Positions 1 to 6,211 of a DNA stretch of 14,005 nucleotides are shown piece by piece. A model generated the notes under the pieces. The model did not search any database, had not been told where the DNA came from, and saw only the letters and a list, made by a program, of their open reading frames with translations. This DNA is from Candidatus Melainabacteria bacterium (lineage in GTDB: Bacteria; Cyanobacteriota; Vampirovibrionia; 2-02-FULL-35-15). Numbering within the stretch: the stretch's first letter is position 1; every line of letters starts with the position of its first letter. Position numbers and translations under genes: made by a program. Location of the stretch: the NCBI GenBank assembly GCA_023250175.1, contig JAHFBD010000034.1, forward strand, positions 1 to 14,005, read 5' to 3'.

Positions 1-616
1 CTCTTAATTCAGGTCTTTGGAAAGATACATTACCCTGCCCATTTCTTATGAGTTCTGCCATTTGTAAGAGGGTTTGATAGTTTTTATCTGTTTTCCATCG
101 CTCAATTAGCCTTGCTAGGTCTACGTGCTCAAGGTTTTCTTTATCAGTTATATGTGAAACTTCAGCAAAGAACTCTTTTAGTGACTCTTTAGATTCTTTA
201 GAAAGAGTTTTATTTAAACACTTATCTTTTTCTATTGTCTCTTCCAGATTATCGAACATATTGCTTATTTGTTTGGCAACTTGTTCTTTGTTTTTATCAT
301 CAATTTTTTCTGAAGTCAGATCAAAGCTTTGTATAAAACTGATAAATGGTGAAAATACGTTAGATAGCTTATTTGCAAGATTATACATTGATTGATTCCT
401 TGATTGAGATGCATTTGTAAAAGAGGTTATAGCTGTGCCAATTGAACTAGCAGTGTTACCGATTACGCCAGCCAGATAGGTTTGAGCATGACTTTGAAAA
501 GTATCTTTGTCTTTAGGTGTTTGAGTAGAGCCATTAGTATTGCATGTAGGTATTGGAGCCCTTGCTTCTATAATGCCCGGACTATTGCTAGTTCTTCCTA
601 CTGTAGATTCGCTCAT
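1..616 (-). CDS. Hypothetical protein, N-terminal part (runs off the left edge)
   Basis: An open frame starts at an ATG whose first base is 616 (MSESTVGRTSNSPGIIEARA...) and stays open for 205 codons to the left edge, so the C-terminus is outside the window. I recognise no domain. The first 45 residues are rich in Ser, Thr, Asn and Pro and look disordered. A middle stretch rich in small and hydrophobic residues (AGVIGNTASSIGTAITSF, then NVFSPFISFIQSF) could be an amphipathic or membrane-associating segment. The rest is a charged, Lys/Glu-rich helical region. No signal peptide is visible. The ribosome binding site is weak (AAAGAG about 8 bases before ATG). It lies on the same strand as the FAD dehydrogenase upstream, across a 166-base gap with a possible weak terminator, so it is probably a separate unit. 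The coding call rests on 205 uninterrupted codons in AT-rich DNA; function is unknown. Confidence 0.7.
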   Translation of the reverse strand, partial: MSESTVGRTSNSPGIIEARAPIPTCNTNGSTQTPKDKDTFQSHAQTYLAGVIGNTASSIGTAITSFTNASQSRNQSMYNLANKLSNVFSPFISFIQSFDLTSEKIDDKNKEQVAKQISNMFDNLEETIEKDKCLNKTLSKESKESLKEFFAEVSHITDKENLEHVDLARLIERWKTDKNYQTLLQMAELIRNGQGNVSFQRPELR

Positions 617-734
617 AAATAATACTCTTTAATAAAAAAAGTAGCTCGATAATTTACTTATACAAAACGATGTGCTGATAATGTTTTGATAGTGCTCTAA
701 TACTAACTTTAAATTTCTTCATTAAGAAGAGATT

Positions 735-751
735 AAAAAGATTAGCAATCT
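735..751 (-). terminator. Possible weak rho-independent terminator after the FAD dehydrogenase gene
   Basis: On the minus strand, AGATT-GCT-AATCT forms a 5-bp stem with a 3-base loop, followed directly by TTTTT. It lies about 30 bases beyond the stop codon of the FAD dehydrogenase gene. The position and T-run fit a terminator, but the stem is short and AT-rich, so it may be inefficient or fortuitous. Confidence 0.3.
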
Positions 752-782
752 GTTAAAAATAGACTAAAAAGTTTAGATGGTT

Positions 783-2168
783 TTAAAATATATTACCAGG
801 CGACATTATTCCATTAGGATCTAAAGAATGTTTTAATGCTTCCATAGCATTAAGGATTGGTTTAGGGTAATAGTATTTTATAAAATCCTTTTTAATTTTC
901 CCAATTCCATGCTCTGCAGCTATTGTTCCACCGACAGAAACTGCTCTTTGACAGGTTTTATTAACCACTTCTAATATTTGTGCTTTTTCAATTGAGTTCT
1001 TAGCAATGAAATTATAGTGTGGGTGACCATTTCCAATATGTCCATAAATTACAGGCTCGTCAATTTTTGCTTCTTTTGCTAATGTTTCAGCATAATTTAT
1101 AATCTCGTGAATTCTATTTATAGGAACTGACCAGTCTGTTGAAACTTTTCCACCACCTTCTTTTACATAGTTACTTCCTTCTTCAAAAAGATGACTTGGA
1201 ACTTTATGCCTAAGCCTTCGTAAATCATCTTGTTGTTTCGGTTGTTTTGCTATAACAGTAGTTTCTAGTAAAGCTTTGCTTCTTTCAAGGAATGAAAGCC
1301 AATTATTTAGTATATCTTCAAAAGAGGATGTATATTCCTGTTCAAAGAATATTGCTGCTTTTGCCTCAGTGGGAATCTTAAATGGTGACTCAGGACATAT
1401 TATGTTTAGTCCATGATGGTCAAATAATTCAACTGCTCTTGGGGTAATTATAGGACTATTGTTAAGCAATTCTTTTCGAATGCTAACTACAAAATCTAAA
1501 GCTTCATTAAGATGAGAAAAGAAAATAAGTCCACCAAAAAAGTTTTCAGGTTTTTTAATTAAGTCAACCTCTGTTTTTGTTATTACTCCTAAAGTTCCTT
1601 CAGAGCCGACAAACAGGTCTACCATGTTTTGAAATGGTATATAACCAAAAGTATTTTTTTCAATTGATGGTCTTTTAAGGTTTAGTACTTCACCAGAAGC
1701 CAGGACTACTTCTAGTGCGCGGACATACTTTCTTGTAGAGCCATATTTAAAAGTTCTTGAGCCTGAAGCATTTGTAGCAATAGAGCCACCAAAAAAACAC
1801 TCTTTTTCACTTGTTGGATCTGGTGCATAGAACAATTCTTCATCTAGAACTCTCCTTTTAAAGTCTGAAAGCATTATTCCAGGCTCAGACAGTGCAAATT
1901 TTTCTTGGTGATTAATGTCAATGATTTTATTCATTTGACTTGTATCCAGTATCCAGCCTCCGCTTGGAGCAGCAGAACCTGTTAAACTACTTCTGTTTCC
2001 AATAGGAGTAATAGAAATCTTTTTTGAATTAGCTTCTTTAACAACTTCTATTACTTCAGCTAGTGAAGTTGGTCTGACTAATGCTTCTGCATGTCCTTGA
2101 TAATCAGAAGCGTCGGTACAAAAGCTTTTGATGATATCTTGATCTGTTATGAATTGAATACTTCCCAT
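783..2168 (-). CDS. FAD-linked 2-hydroxyacid dehydrogenase (GlcD / D-lactate dehydrogenase type)
   Basis: A 461-residue flavoprotein of the family that oxidises D-2-hydroxy acids (glycolate, D-lactate or D-2-hydroxyglutarate) to 2-oxo acids, usually passing electrons to quinone or another carrier. Residues about 25-170 are the FAD-binding PCMH domain, with PTSLAEVIEVVKEAN, TPIGNRSSLTG and the APDPTSEKECFFGGSIATNASG segment. Residues about 205-461 are the FAD-oxidase C-terminal domain, with the His-rich metal/substrate motif GHIGNGHPHYNF (376-387), EHGIGK (419-424) and the family ending LDPNGIMSPGNIF. Length is normal for the family and all landmarks are intact. There is no iron-sulfur (GlcF/CCG) domain and no such partner in the window. 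The ATG at 2168 is preceded by a TATAAT only 17 bases upstream and by no clear Shine-Dalgarno sequence. It is transcribed divergently from the aminotransferase gene. The substrate cannot be read from sequence alone. Confidence 0.9.
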   Translation of the reverse strand: MGSIQFITDQDIIKSFCTDASDYQGHAEALVRPTSLAEVIEVVKEANSKKISITPIGNRSSLTGSAAPSGGWILDTSQMNKIIDINHQEKFALSEPGIMLSDFKRRVLDEELFYAPDPTSEKECFFGGSIATNASGSRTFKYGSTRKYVRALEVVLASGEVLNLKRPSIEKNTFGYIPFQNMVDLFVGSEGTLGVITKTEVDLIKKPENFFGGLIFFSHLNEALDFVVSIRKELLNNSPIITPRAVELFDHHGLNIICPESPFKIPTEAKAAIFFEQEYTSSFEDILNNWLSFLERSKALLETTVIAKQPKQQDDLRRLRHKVPSHLFEEGSNYVKEGGGKVSTDWSVPINRIHEIINYAETLAKEAKIDEPVIYGHIGNGHPHYNFIAKNSIEKAQILEVVNKTCQRAVSVGGTIAAEHGIGKIKKDFIKYYYPKPILNAMEALKHSLDPNGIMSPGNIF

Positions 2169-2185
2169 AAATAAGCTGTCATCAT

Positions 2186-2191
2186 ATTATA
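2186..2191 (-). promoter_or_regulatory. Candidate -10 box for the FAD dehydrogenase gene
   Basis: The minus strand reads TATAAT here, ending 17 bases before the ATG at 2168, so the transcript would have a leader of about ten bases. At a 17-base spacing the upstream hexamer is TAGCAA, a poor -35 box. It fits a near-leaderless gene without a ribosome binding site, but chance TATAAT hexamers are common in AT-rich DNA. Confidence 0.35.
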
Positions 2192-2192
2192 G

Positions 2193-2221
2193 TTGGTTAG
2201 TTATTACCTTGCTAGTATAAT
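2193..2221 (+). promoter_or_regulatory. Candidate promoter for the aminotransferase-aldehyde dehydrogenase operon
   Basis: TTGGTT (2193-2198) and a perfect TATAAT (2216-2221) are separated by 17 bases on the plus strand in the divergent intergenic region. The predicted start would be near 2228, giving a leader of about 130 bases before the ATG at 2362. It abuts the candidate -10 box of the opposite gene, so the two would be closely spaced divergent promoters. The -35 box matches the sigma-70 consensus at only three of six bases. Confidence 0.35.
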
Positions 2222-2361
2222 ATTTCTAAGTAAATGACTTATGTAGAAATGTTGGTTATATAAACTACTCCAAGACATTTGAAGCCGAATGTTTTAAACT
2301 TACATATTGCAGGGTTTAAGTAAGGAATTTTATTTAATAAAAGATAGTTTTGGAGAAGGTT

Positions 2362-3657
2362 ATGCCTACAAATCAAGCCGTAAGTTTAAAAAATCTCTTG
2401 GCCAAAGACGAACAGTTTTTGGCAAGTGCTTTATATAGAGTGTTTCATATAGTTGCTGATAGGGGTGAAGGCTCTTATTTATATACGACAGATGGTCAGA
2501 AATATTTAGACTTAACGTGTGGTATTGGGGTTACTCAGCTTGGTCATTGTCACCCAGAAGTTGTGAAAGCAGCCCAAGAGCAGTTAGCGAAGCTAATGCA
2601 TGTGAGCTGTGTAACGCATCATACTGAAAATATAAAACTGGCTGAAAAATTAGCCGGTATATTGCCAGGGGATATTAATAACACTTTTTTTTGTAATAGT
2701 GGAGCAGAAGCTGTTGATGGCTCTATAAAGCTTAGTCGCTATGTTAATCCAGGGAGACCAAATATTGTTGCATTTAGAGGCTCATTTCATGGAAGAACAC
2801 TAGGTGCTACAGCATTATCATCATCAAAATCACTTCATCGGAAACATTATGATCCACTATTGGCAGGTATAAATTTTGTTGATTTTCCAAACTGTTGGCA
2901 GTGTCCTGTTTTTAAGGATCCAAATAATTGTGGGTTGGAGTGTTTAGATCTTTTAACCAGAATGTTTAAACTAAACTTACCACCAGAATCAATCTCAGCG
3001 ATTATTATTGAGCCTATGGTTGGTGAAGGAGGTTATGTTCCTGCTCCTCCACACAATCAAAATCCACGATTTAATTATCTGAAAGAACTTAGAAAAATAT
3101 GTGATGAGTATAATATTTTATTGGTTTGTGATGAGGTCCAGTCAGGAATAGGCAGGACTGGAAAATGGTTTGCAACAGAATATTATGATGTTGTTCCTGA
3201 TGTTATTACTATGGCAAAAGGCATTGCAAGTGGATTACCTATGGGTGCTTTTGCAAGTAAGAAAAAATTTATGTCGCTTATGCCACCAGGAGCTCATGGT
3301 AGCACTTTCGGTGGAAATTTAGTATCTTGTGCAGCAGCATTAAAAACTTTAGAAGTTATTGAAAAAGAAAATATTTTAGATTATGTTTCAAAAACAGGAA
3401 CAGAATTAATTAAGCATTTAGAATCTGCATTAAAGCAAAAAGCAAAGATTCGAGGTCTTGGTTTTATGCTTGGCATAGAGCTTGCTTCAAAAGAACTTGC
3501 AGATAAGGTTGTAGAAGAATGCTTCAAAGAAAAAATGTTAATTCTAACCGCAGGAGCTGAACAAAAAGTCATTAGATTTATACCGCCATTAAATATTGAA
3601 AAAACTTTATTATTTAATGTTGTTGATAAAATAATTAGTTTTATTAATAAAGCTTAG
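2362..3657 (+). CDS. Class III pyridoxal-phosphate aminotransferase, 4-aminobutyrate aminotransferase (GabT) type
   Basis: Transfers a terminal (omega) amino group from a substrate such as 4-aminobutyrate to 2-oxoglutarate, using pyridoxal phosphate. In the 431-residue product the landmarks run in order: NSGAEA (112-117), SFHGRT (141-146), EPMVGEGG (from 217), the cofactor aspartate in CDEVQSGIGRTG (D257), the Schiff-base lysine in TMAKG (K286), GSTFGGN (313-319) and the arginine in VIRFIPPLN (R405). An upstream in-frame TTG at 2350 would add four residues, but ATG at 2362 has GGAG six bases ahead and is the better start. A cysteine cluster, C178-x2-C181-x8-C190-x3-C194, lies where some GabT proteins carry Cys-rich insertions. 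The gene is 22 bases upstream of an aldehyde dehydrogenase, the classic transaminase plus semialdehyde dehydrogenase pairing. Exact substrate (4-aminobutyrate, 5-aminovalerate, lysine or ornithine) is inferred only. Confidence 0.88.
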   Translation: MPTNQAVSLKNLLAKDEQFLASALYRVFHIVADRGEGSYLYTTDGQKYLDLTCGIGVTQLGHCHPEVVKAAQEQLAKLMHVSCVTHHTENIKLAEKLAGILPGDINNTFFCNSGAEAVDGSIKLSRYVNPGRPNIVAFRGSFHGRTLGATALSSSKSLHRKHYDPLLAGINFVDFPNCWQCPVFKDPNNCGLECLDLLTRMFKLNLPPESISAIIIEPMVGEGGYVPAPPHNQNPRFNYLKELRKICDEYNILLVCDEVQSGIGRTGKWFATEYYDVVPDVITMAKGIASGLPMGAFASKKKFMSLMPPGAHGSTFGGNLVSCAAALKTLEVIEKENILDYVSKTGTELIKHLESALKQKAKIRGLGFMLGIELASKELADKVVEECFKEKMLILTAGAEQKVIRFIPPLNIEKTLLFNVVDKIISFINKA

Positions 3658-3679
3658 TTGAAAATGATTAGGAGGGAAT

Positions 3680-5176
3680 ATGCAAACAACAGCCATGCTA
3701 TATAAAAATAATATTGGTGGAACTCAAACTGAGAGCTCATCTAAAGATTTCTTTGAAAAATATAACCCTGCAGATAAAAATGAATTACTTGGAAAGTTTC
3801 CAAAATCAAACCAAAAAGATTTAGATGAGGCTGTAAATCATGCAAAGAAAGCCTTTGAAATATGGAAGAACACACCAGCTCCTAAAAGAGCAGAAATTTT
3901 ATATAGGGCAGCAGAAATAACAAAAGAGCAAAAAGAAGAGTTGGCAAAAATACTAACAAAAGAAACTGGTAAACCTATTGTTGAAGCCATGGGAGAAATC
4001 CAAGAAGTCATTGACACCTATTTGTTCTTTGCTGGCGAGGGTAGAAGGATTTACGGAATGACTGGACAAAGTGAACTACATAATAAGTCTATTATTACCA
4101 TAAGACAGCCTGTGGGAATTTGTGGGCTAATTACAGCATGGAATTTTCCCAGTGCAGTACCGAGCTGGAAAGTTGCACCAGCACTTATATCAGGAAATGT
4201 TGTTATTTTAAAACCTTCAAAGGATGCTCCATTATCTGGTTATATGTTAGTAGAAAATTTATATAAAGCAGGATTACCTAAAGGTTGTGCAAGTGTTTTA
4301 TTTGGTTCTGGTGAGTTTGGAGATTTAATTGTAAGACACCCAGAAATAAAGATTGTTAGTATTACTGGTTCAGTTGAAGTTGGAAAGATGGTTTATGAGA
4401 CCTGTGGAAGAATGTTAAAAAAATGTGCTTTGGAGCTTGGTGGTAAAAATGCAATTGTTGCATTAGAAGATGCAAATCCAGACTTGCTTCTAGAGGGAGT
4501 CTTATGGGGTGCTTTTGGAACTACTGGCCAAAGATGTACCTCTACCAGTAGGCTCATTATTCAGAAATCATCATGGAGTGATTCATTTATTGAAAGATTA
4601 GCAAATGCCGCAAAAAAACTAGTGATAGGAAATGGATTAAATGAAAAGACACAAGTTGGTCCATTAATTACAAATTCTCATCGTGATAGTGTTCATGGTT
4701 TTACTGAGCGTGCAGTAAGAGAGGGTGGAAATGTTCTTTGTGGTGGAAAGTTCTTAACTGGTGGGGAATATGACAAAGGAAATTATTATGAACCCACAAT
4801 AATTTCAAATATAAAACCATCGATGGAATTAGCAGTTAAAGAGGTTTTTGGACCTGTGCTTGCAGTTATTGAGGTGAAAAATTTTGAAGAAGCTCTTCAG
4901 GTCGCAAATAATACTGAATATGGGCTTTCTCTCTCTATTTATACGAAAGATATTAATCTTGCAATGCAGGCAGCTAACAGATTTGAATCTGGCATTGTTT
5001 ATATTAATGCCCCTACTATTGGTGCAGAGTGTGGAGGAGCAGCAGCATTTGGTGGCTGGAAATTTACAGGTAATGGTACTCGTGAAGGTGGAGTAATGGC
5101 ACTTGATACTTATACTCAGCATAAGACTATTTATGTAGACTACTCAAATAAACTTCAAAGGGCACAGATAGATTAG
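3680..5176 (+). CDS. NAD(P)-dependent aldehyde dehydrogenase, probably semialdehyde-oxidising
   Basis: Oxidises an aldehyde to the carboxylate with NAD or NADP. The 498-residue product has the full ALDH set: AWNFP with N155 (oxyanion hole), LKPS with K178 (cofactor binding), GSVEVG (230-235, Rossmann loop), LELGGK with general base E252, GQRCTS with nucleophile C286, and KEVFGP with E388. The tail, with NAPTIGAE, GNGTREGG and YVDYSNKLQRAQID, resembles the bacterial aminoadipate-semialdehyde / piperideine-6-carboxylate dehydrogenase branch more than classical GabD; this is from memory of the family, not a search. ATG at 3680 has a near-perfect AGGAGG four bases upstream. It follows the aminotransferase by 22 bases, so both are likely on one transcript, and its substrate is probably the semialdehyde that enzyme produces. 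All catalytic residues are present. Confidence 0.9.
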   Translation: MQTTAMLYKNNIGGTQTESSSKDFFEKYNPADKNELLGKFPKSNQKDLDEAVNHAKKAFEIWKNTPAPKRAEILYRAAEITKEQKEELAKILTKETGKPIVEAMGEIQEVIDTYLFFAGEGRRIYGMTGQSELHNKSIITIRQPVGICGLITAWNFPSAVPSWKVAPALISGNVVILKPSKDAPLSGYMLVENLYKAGLPKGCASVLFGSGEFGDLIVRHPEIKIVSITGSVEVGKMVYETCGRMLKKCALELGGKNAIVALEDANPDLLLEGVLWGAFGTTGQRCTSTSRLIIQKSSWSDSFIERLANAAKKLVIGNGLNEKTQVGPLITNSHRDSVHGFTERAVREGGNVLCGGKFLTGGEYDKGNYYEPTIISNIKPSMELAVKEVFGPVLAVIEVKNFEEALQVANNTEYGLSLSIYTKDINLAMQAANRFESGIVYINAPTIGAECGGAAAFGGWKFTGNGTREGGVMALDTYTQHKTIYVDYSNKLQRAQID

Positions 5177-5190
5177 CTTAAGAAAAGTTG

Positions 5191-5312
5191 GTTACTGCCT
5201 AGCTATAATGTATAAGACCATAAATAAGCTTTTTGTGTGATTTATTCACCAAAAAGCGCCATGTAAGGAAGAGCGAGTTGAGCATTAATGCGAAACGAGC
5301 GGTAGGTAGAAA
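5191..5312 (+). repeat. Structured dispersed repeat, copy 1 (possible non-coding RNA or palindromic mobile element)
   Basis: This 122-bp element recurs at 8627-8749 in the same orientation with two substitutions and one single-base insertion. Read as + strand RNA it folds into three parts. P1 closes the ends (CTGCCTA 5195-5201 with TAGGTAG 5303-5309, one G-U pair). P2 is a 12-bp hairpin (5228-5257) with a single bulged T (5236) and loop TTTAT. P3 (5273-5300) pairs GC, GTT and GCAT with ATGC, AAC and GC, and the helices are separated by two tandem GA/GA steps. A TATAAT hexamer lies inside at 5204-5209. AAGTTG abuts the left end (5185-5190) and recurs three bases past the right end (5315-5320), a possible but weak target duplication. 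It lies 15 bases past the aldehyde dehydrogenase stop codon. It contains no open frame of note. I cannot assign a family. Confidence 0.85.
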
Positions 5313-5332
5313 CAGAAGTTGTTGATTTATGT

Positions 5333-5366
5333 AAAAGAAGTAGCTATCAAATTCTTCTTTTTATTT
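5333..5366 (+). terminator. Possible weak terminator downstream of the aldehyde dehydrogenase and repeat copy 1
   Basis: AAAAGAAG (5333-5340) and CTTCTTTT (5354-5361) are perfect inverted repeats around a 13-base loop, and the right arm runs into a T-rich tract (TTTTTATTTTC). The stem is AT-rich and the loop long, so termination would be inefficient. It would end a transcript from the aminotransferase operon or the repeat before the next gene at 5442. Confidence 0.3.
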
Positions 5367-5441
5367 TCTTTATATACTTACGGGATAAAGTAAGACAGTG
5401 GGATCAATTAGTAATTTAACCATTTATTAATTGAAATAGTT

Positions 5442-5996
5442 ATGAAACAAGATTATATTCGAACAGAACAGTCTAAAAAGACTATAGAGCGAAATAAAAT
5501 TATTGAAATAATAGATTATTTGCTTAGGCTTTATGATAAACAAGTTGCTCAAGAAAAAATAAGTAAAAATATTCAATTATCAAATTGTGAAACAGTTGAA
5601 GAAATTAAAGAATTACTTGAATATATAACTGAAGATATTATTAATATCTTCTACAATATTGAAACAGCAATATTAAAAGATGGCTTTATTCCATTAGAAT
5701 ATGGAGCCGAAATATTAGCTTTTAAAGCTTTGCATTCTTTGTGTAAAACGATATTAGCTTTGCCTGACACAGACTTAATAGTTTTCCCGGAGTGTTTTAT
5801 TGAAGAATATACATCGCTTCTTAGTCGGGTAAATCAAGCTATTAATTCTGTTAGTTTAAGAATTAGAAATTTAAATAATATTTCTGAGGGAAATCCCATA
5901 GGGACTTTACTTGAAAAAAATCTCTTAATCCTTAAAATGTTGCGATTGCATTATATAAGTTCGCTTGGATTATCTTATGAAGAGAATTCAGTGTAA
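5442..5996 (+). CDS. Hypothetical helical protein, 184 residues
   Basis: I do not recognise this protein. It is predicted to be soluble and almost wholly helical. A charged N-terminus (EQSKKTIERNKIIEIIDYLLRLYDKQ) is followed by helices with regular Leu/Ile spacing (EEIKELLEYITEDIINIF, then GAEILAFKALHSLCKTILAL) and a C-terminal helix (LLEKNLLILKMLRLHY). There is no signal peptide and no membrane span long enough to be convincing. The ATG at 5442 is the first in-frame start; no Shine-Dalgarno sequence is visible in the AT-rich bases before it. It is flanked by repeat copy 1 upstream and by a convergent gap with a strong terminator downstream, so it is probably a single-gene unit. The coding call rests on 184 codons with no competing frame and a plausible protein composition. 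Confidence 0.65.
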   Translation: MKQDYIRTEQSKKTIERNKIIEIIDYLLRLYDKQVAQEKISKNIQLSNCETVEEIKELLEYITEDIINIFYNIETAILKDGFIPLEYGAEILAFKALHSLCKTILALPDTDLIVFPECFIEEYTSLLSRVNQAINSVSLRIRNLNNISEGNPIGTLLEKNLLILKMLRLHYISSLGLSYEENSV

Positions 5997-6138
5997 AGAA
6001 ACTTTAAAATATCGAATAGTTTTATAAAATTTTTCTTAACGCTGACTTTATATAAGCATGGTATGTTTGAGTGTAATTAATCTGGAGGTGCAAAGAAAGT
6101 AAACAAATAACAAAAAGACAATCGATTAAATTAAATAT

Positions 6139-6156
6139 ATGTGAAATATTTCACAT
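6139..6156. promoter_or_regulatory. Perfect 18-bp palindrome of CRP/FNR-family operator type
   Basis: ATGTGAAATATTTCACAT is its own reverse complement and contains TGTGA-N6-TCACA, the half-site arrangement recognised by CRP-type regulators in enterobacteria and by cyanobacterial SyCRP1. It sits in the convergent gap between the 184-residue hypothetical and ribH, 18 bases before the terminator, where no annotated gene starts. It could be an operator for an unseen short transcript, or a chance or structural palindrome. Confidence 0.45.
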
Positions 6157-6173
6157 TAGAAAACATTATAAGT

Positions 6174-6211
6174 AAACCAGACATGGCTTGAGTGCTATAG
6201 TCTGGTTTTTT
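6174..6211 (+). terminator. Rho-independent terminator in the convergent gap
   Basis: AAACCAGAC (6174-6182) pairs perfectly with GTCTGGTTT (6200-6208) around a 17-base loop, followed by a T-run (6206-6211) on the plus strand. It would end the transcript of the 184-residue hypothetical or any short transcript in the gap. The right arm overlaps the ribH stop codon (6210-6212). On the minus strand the same stem is preceded by A residues and followed by GTTTACTT, so it may also stop riboflavin operon transcription, less efficiently. Confidence 0.8.

Noticed and set aside
617..782. Possible promoter TATAAG near 656 for the left-edge hypothetical
   Set aside because: No -35 hexamer at a suitable distance and no extended -10; not better than chance in this AT-rich gap.
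2165..2177. Thirteen-base match (CCATAAATAAGCT) to the interior of the structured repeat
   Set aside because: It is low in complexity, spans the start codon of the FAD dehydrogenase gene, and the similarity does not continue on either side, so it is probably chance.
2350..2361. TTG start giving the aminotransferase four extra residues
   Set aside because: The TTG lies at the edge of the GGAGAAGG ribosome binding site itself, and ATG at 2362 is correctly spaced from it.
3381..3572. Reading frames opposite the aminotransferase, aldehyde dehydrogenase, riboflavin and LamG genes
   Set aside because: They lie wholly inside strongly supported genes, have low-complexity or Cys/Ser-rich translations and no matching start signals.
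5237..5250. TGTGA-like and TCACC sequences in the repeat as a second CRP site
   Set aside because: The bases are the arms of the P2 hairpin, the spacing is five rather than six, and one half-site ends in C; pairing explains them better.
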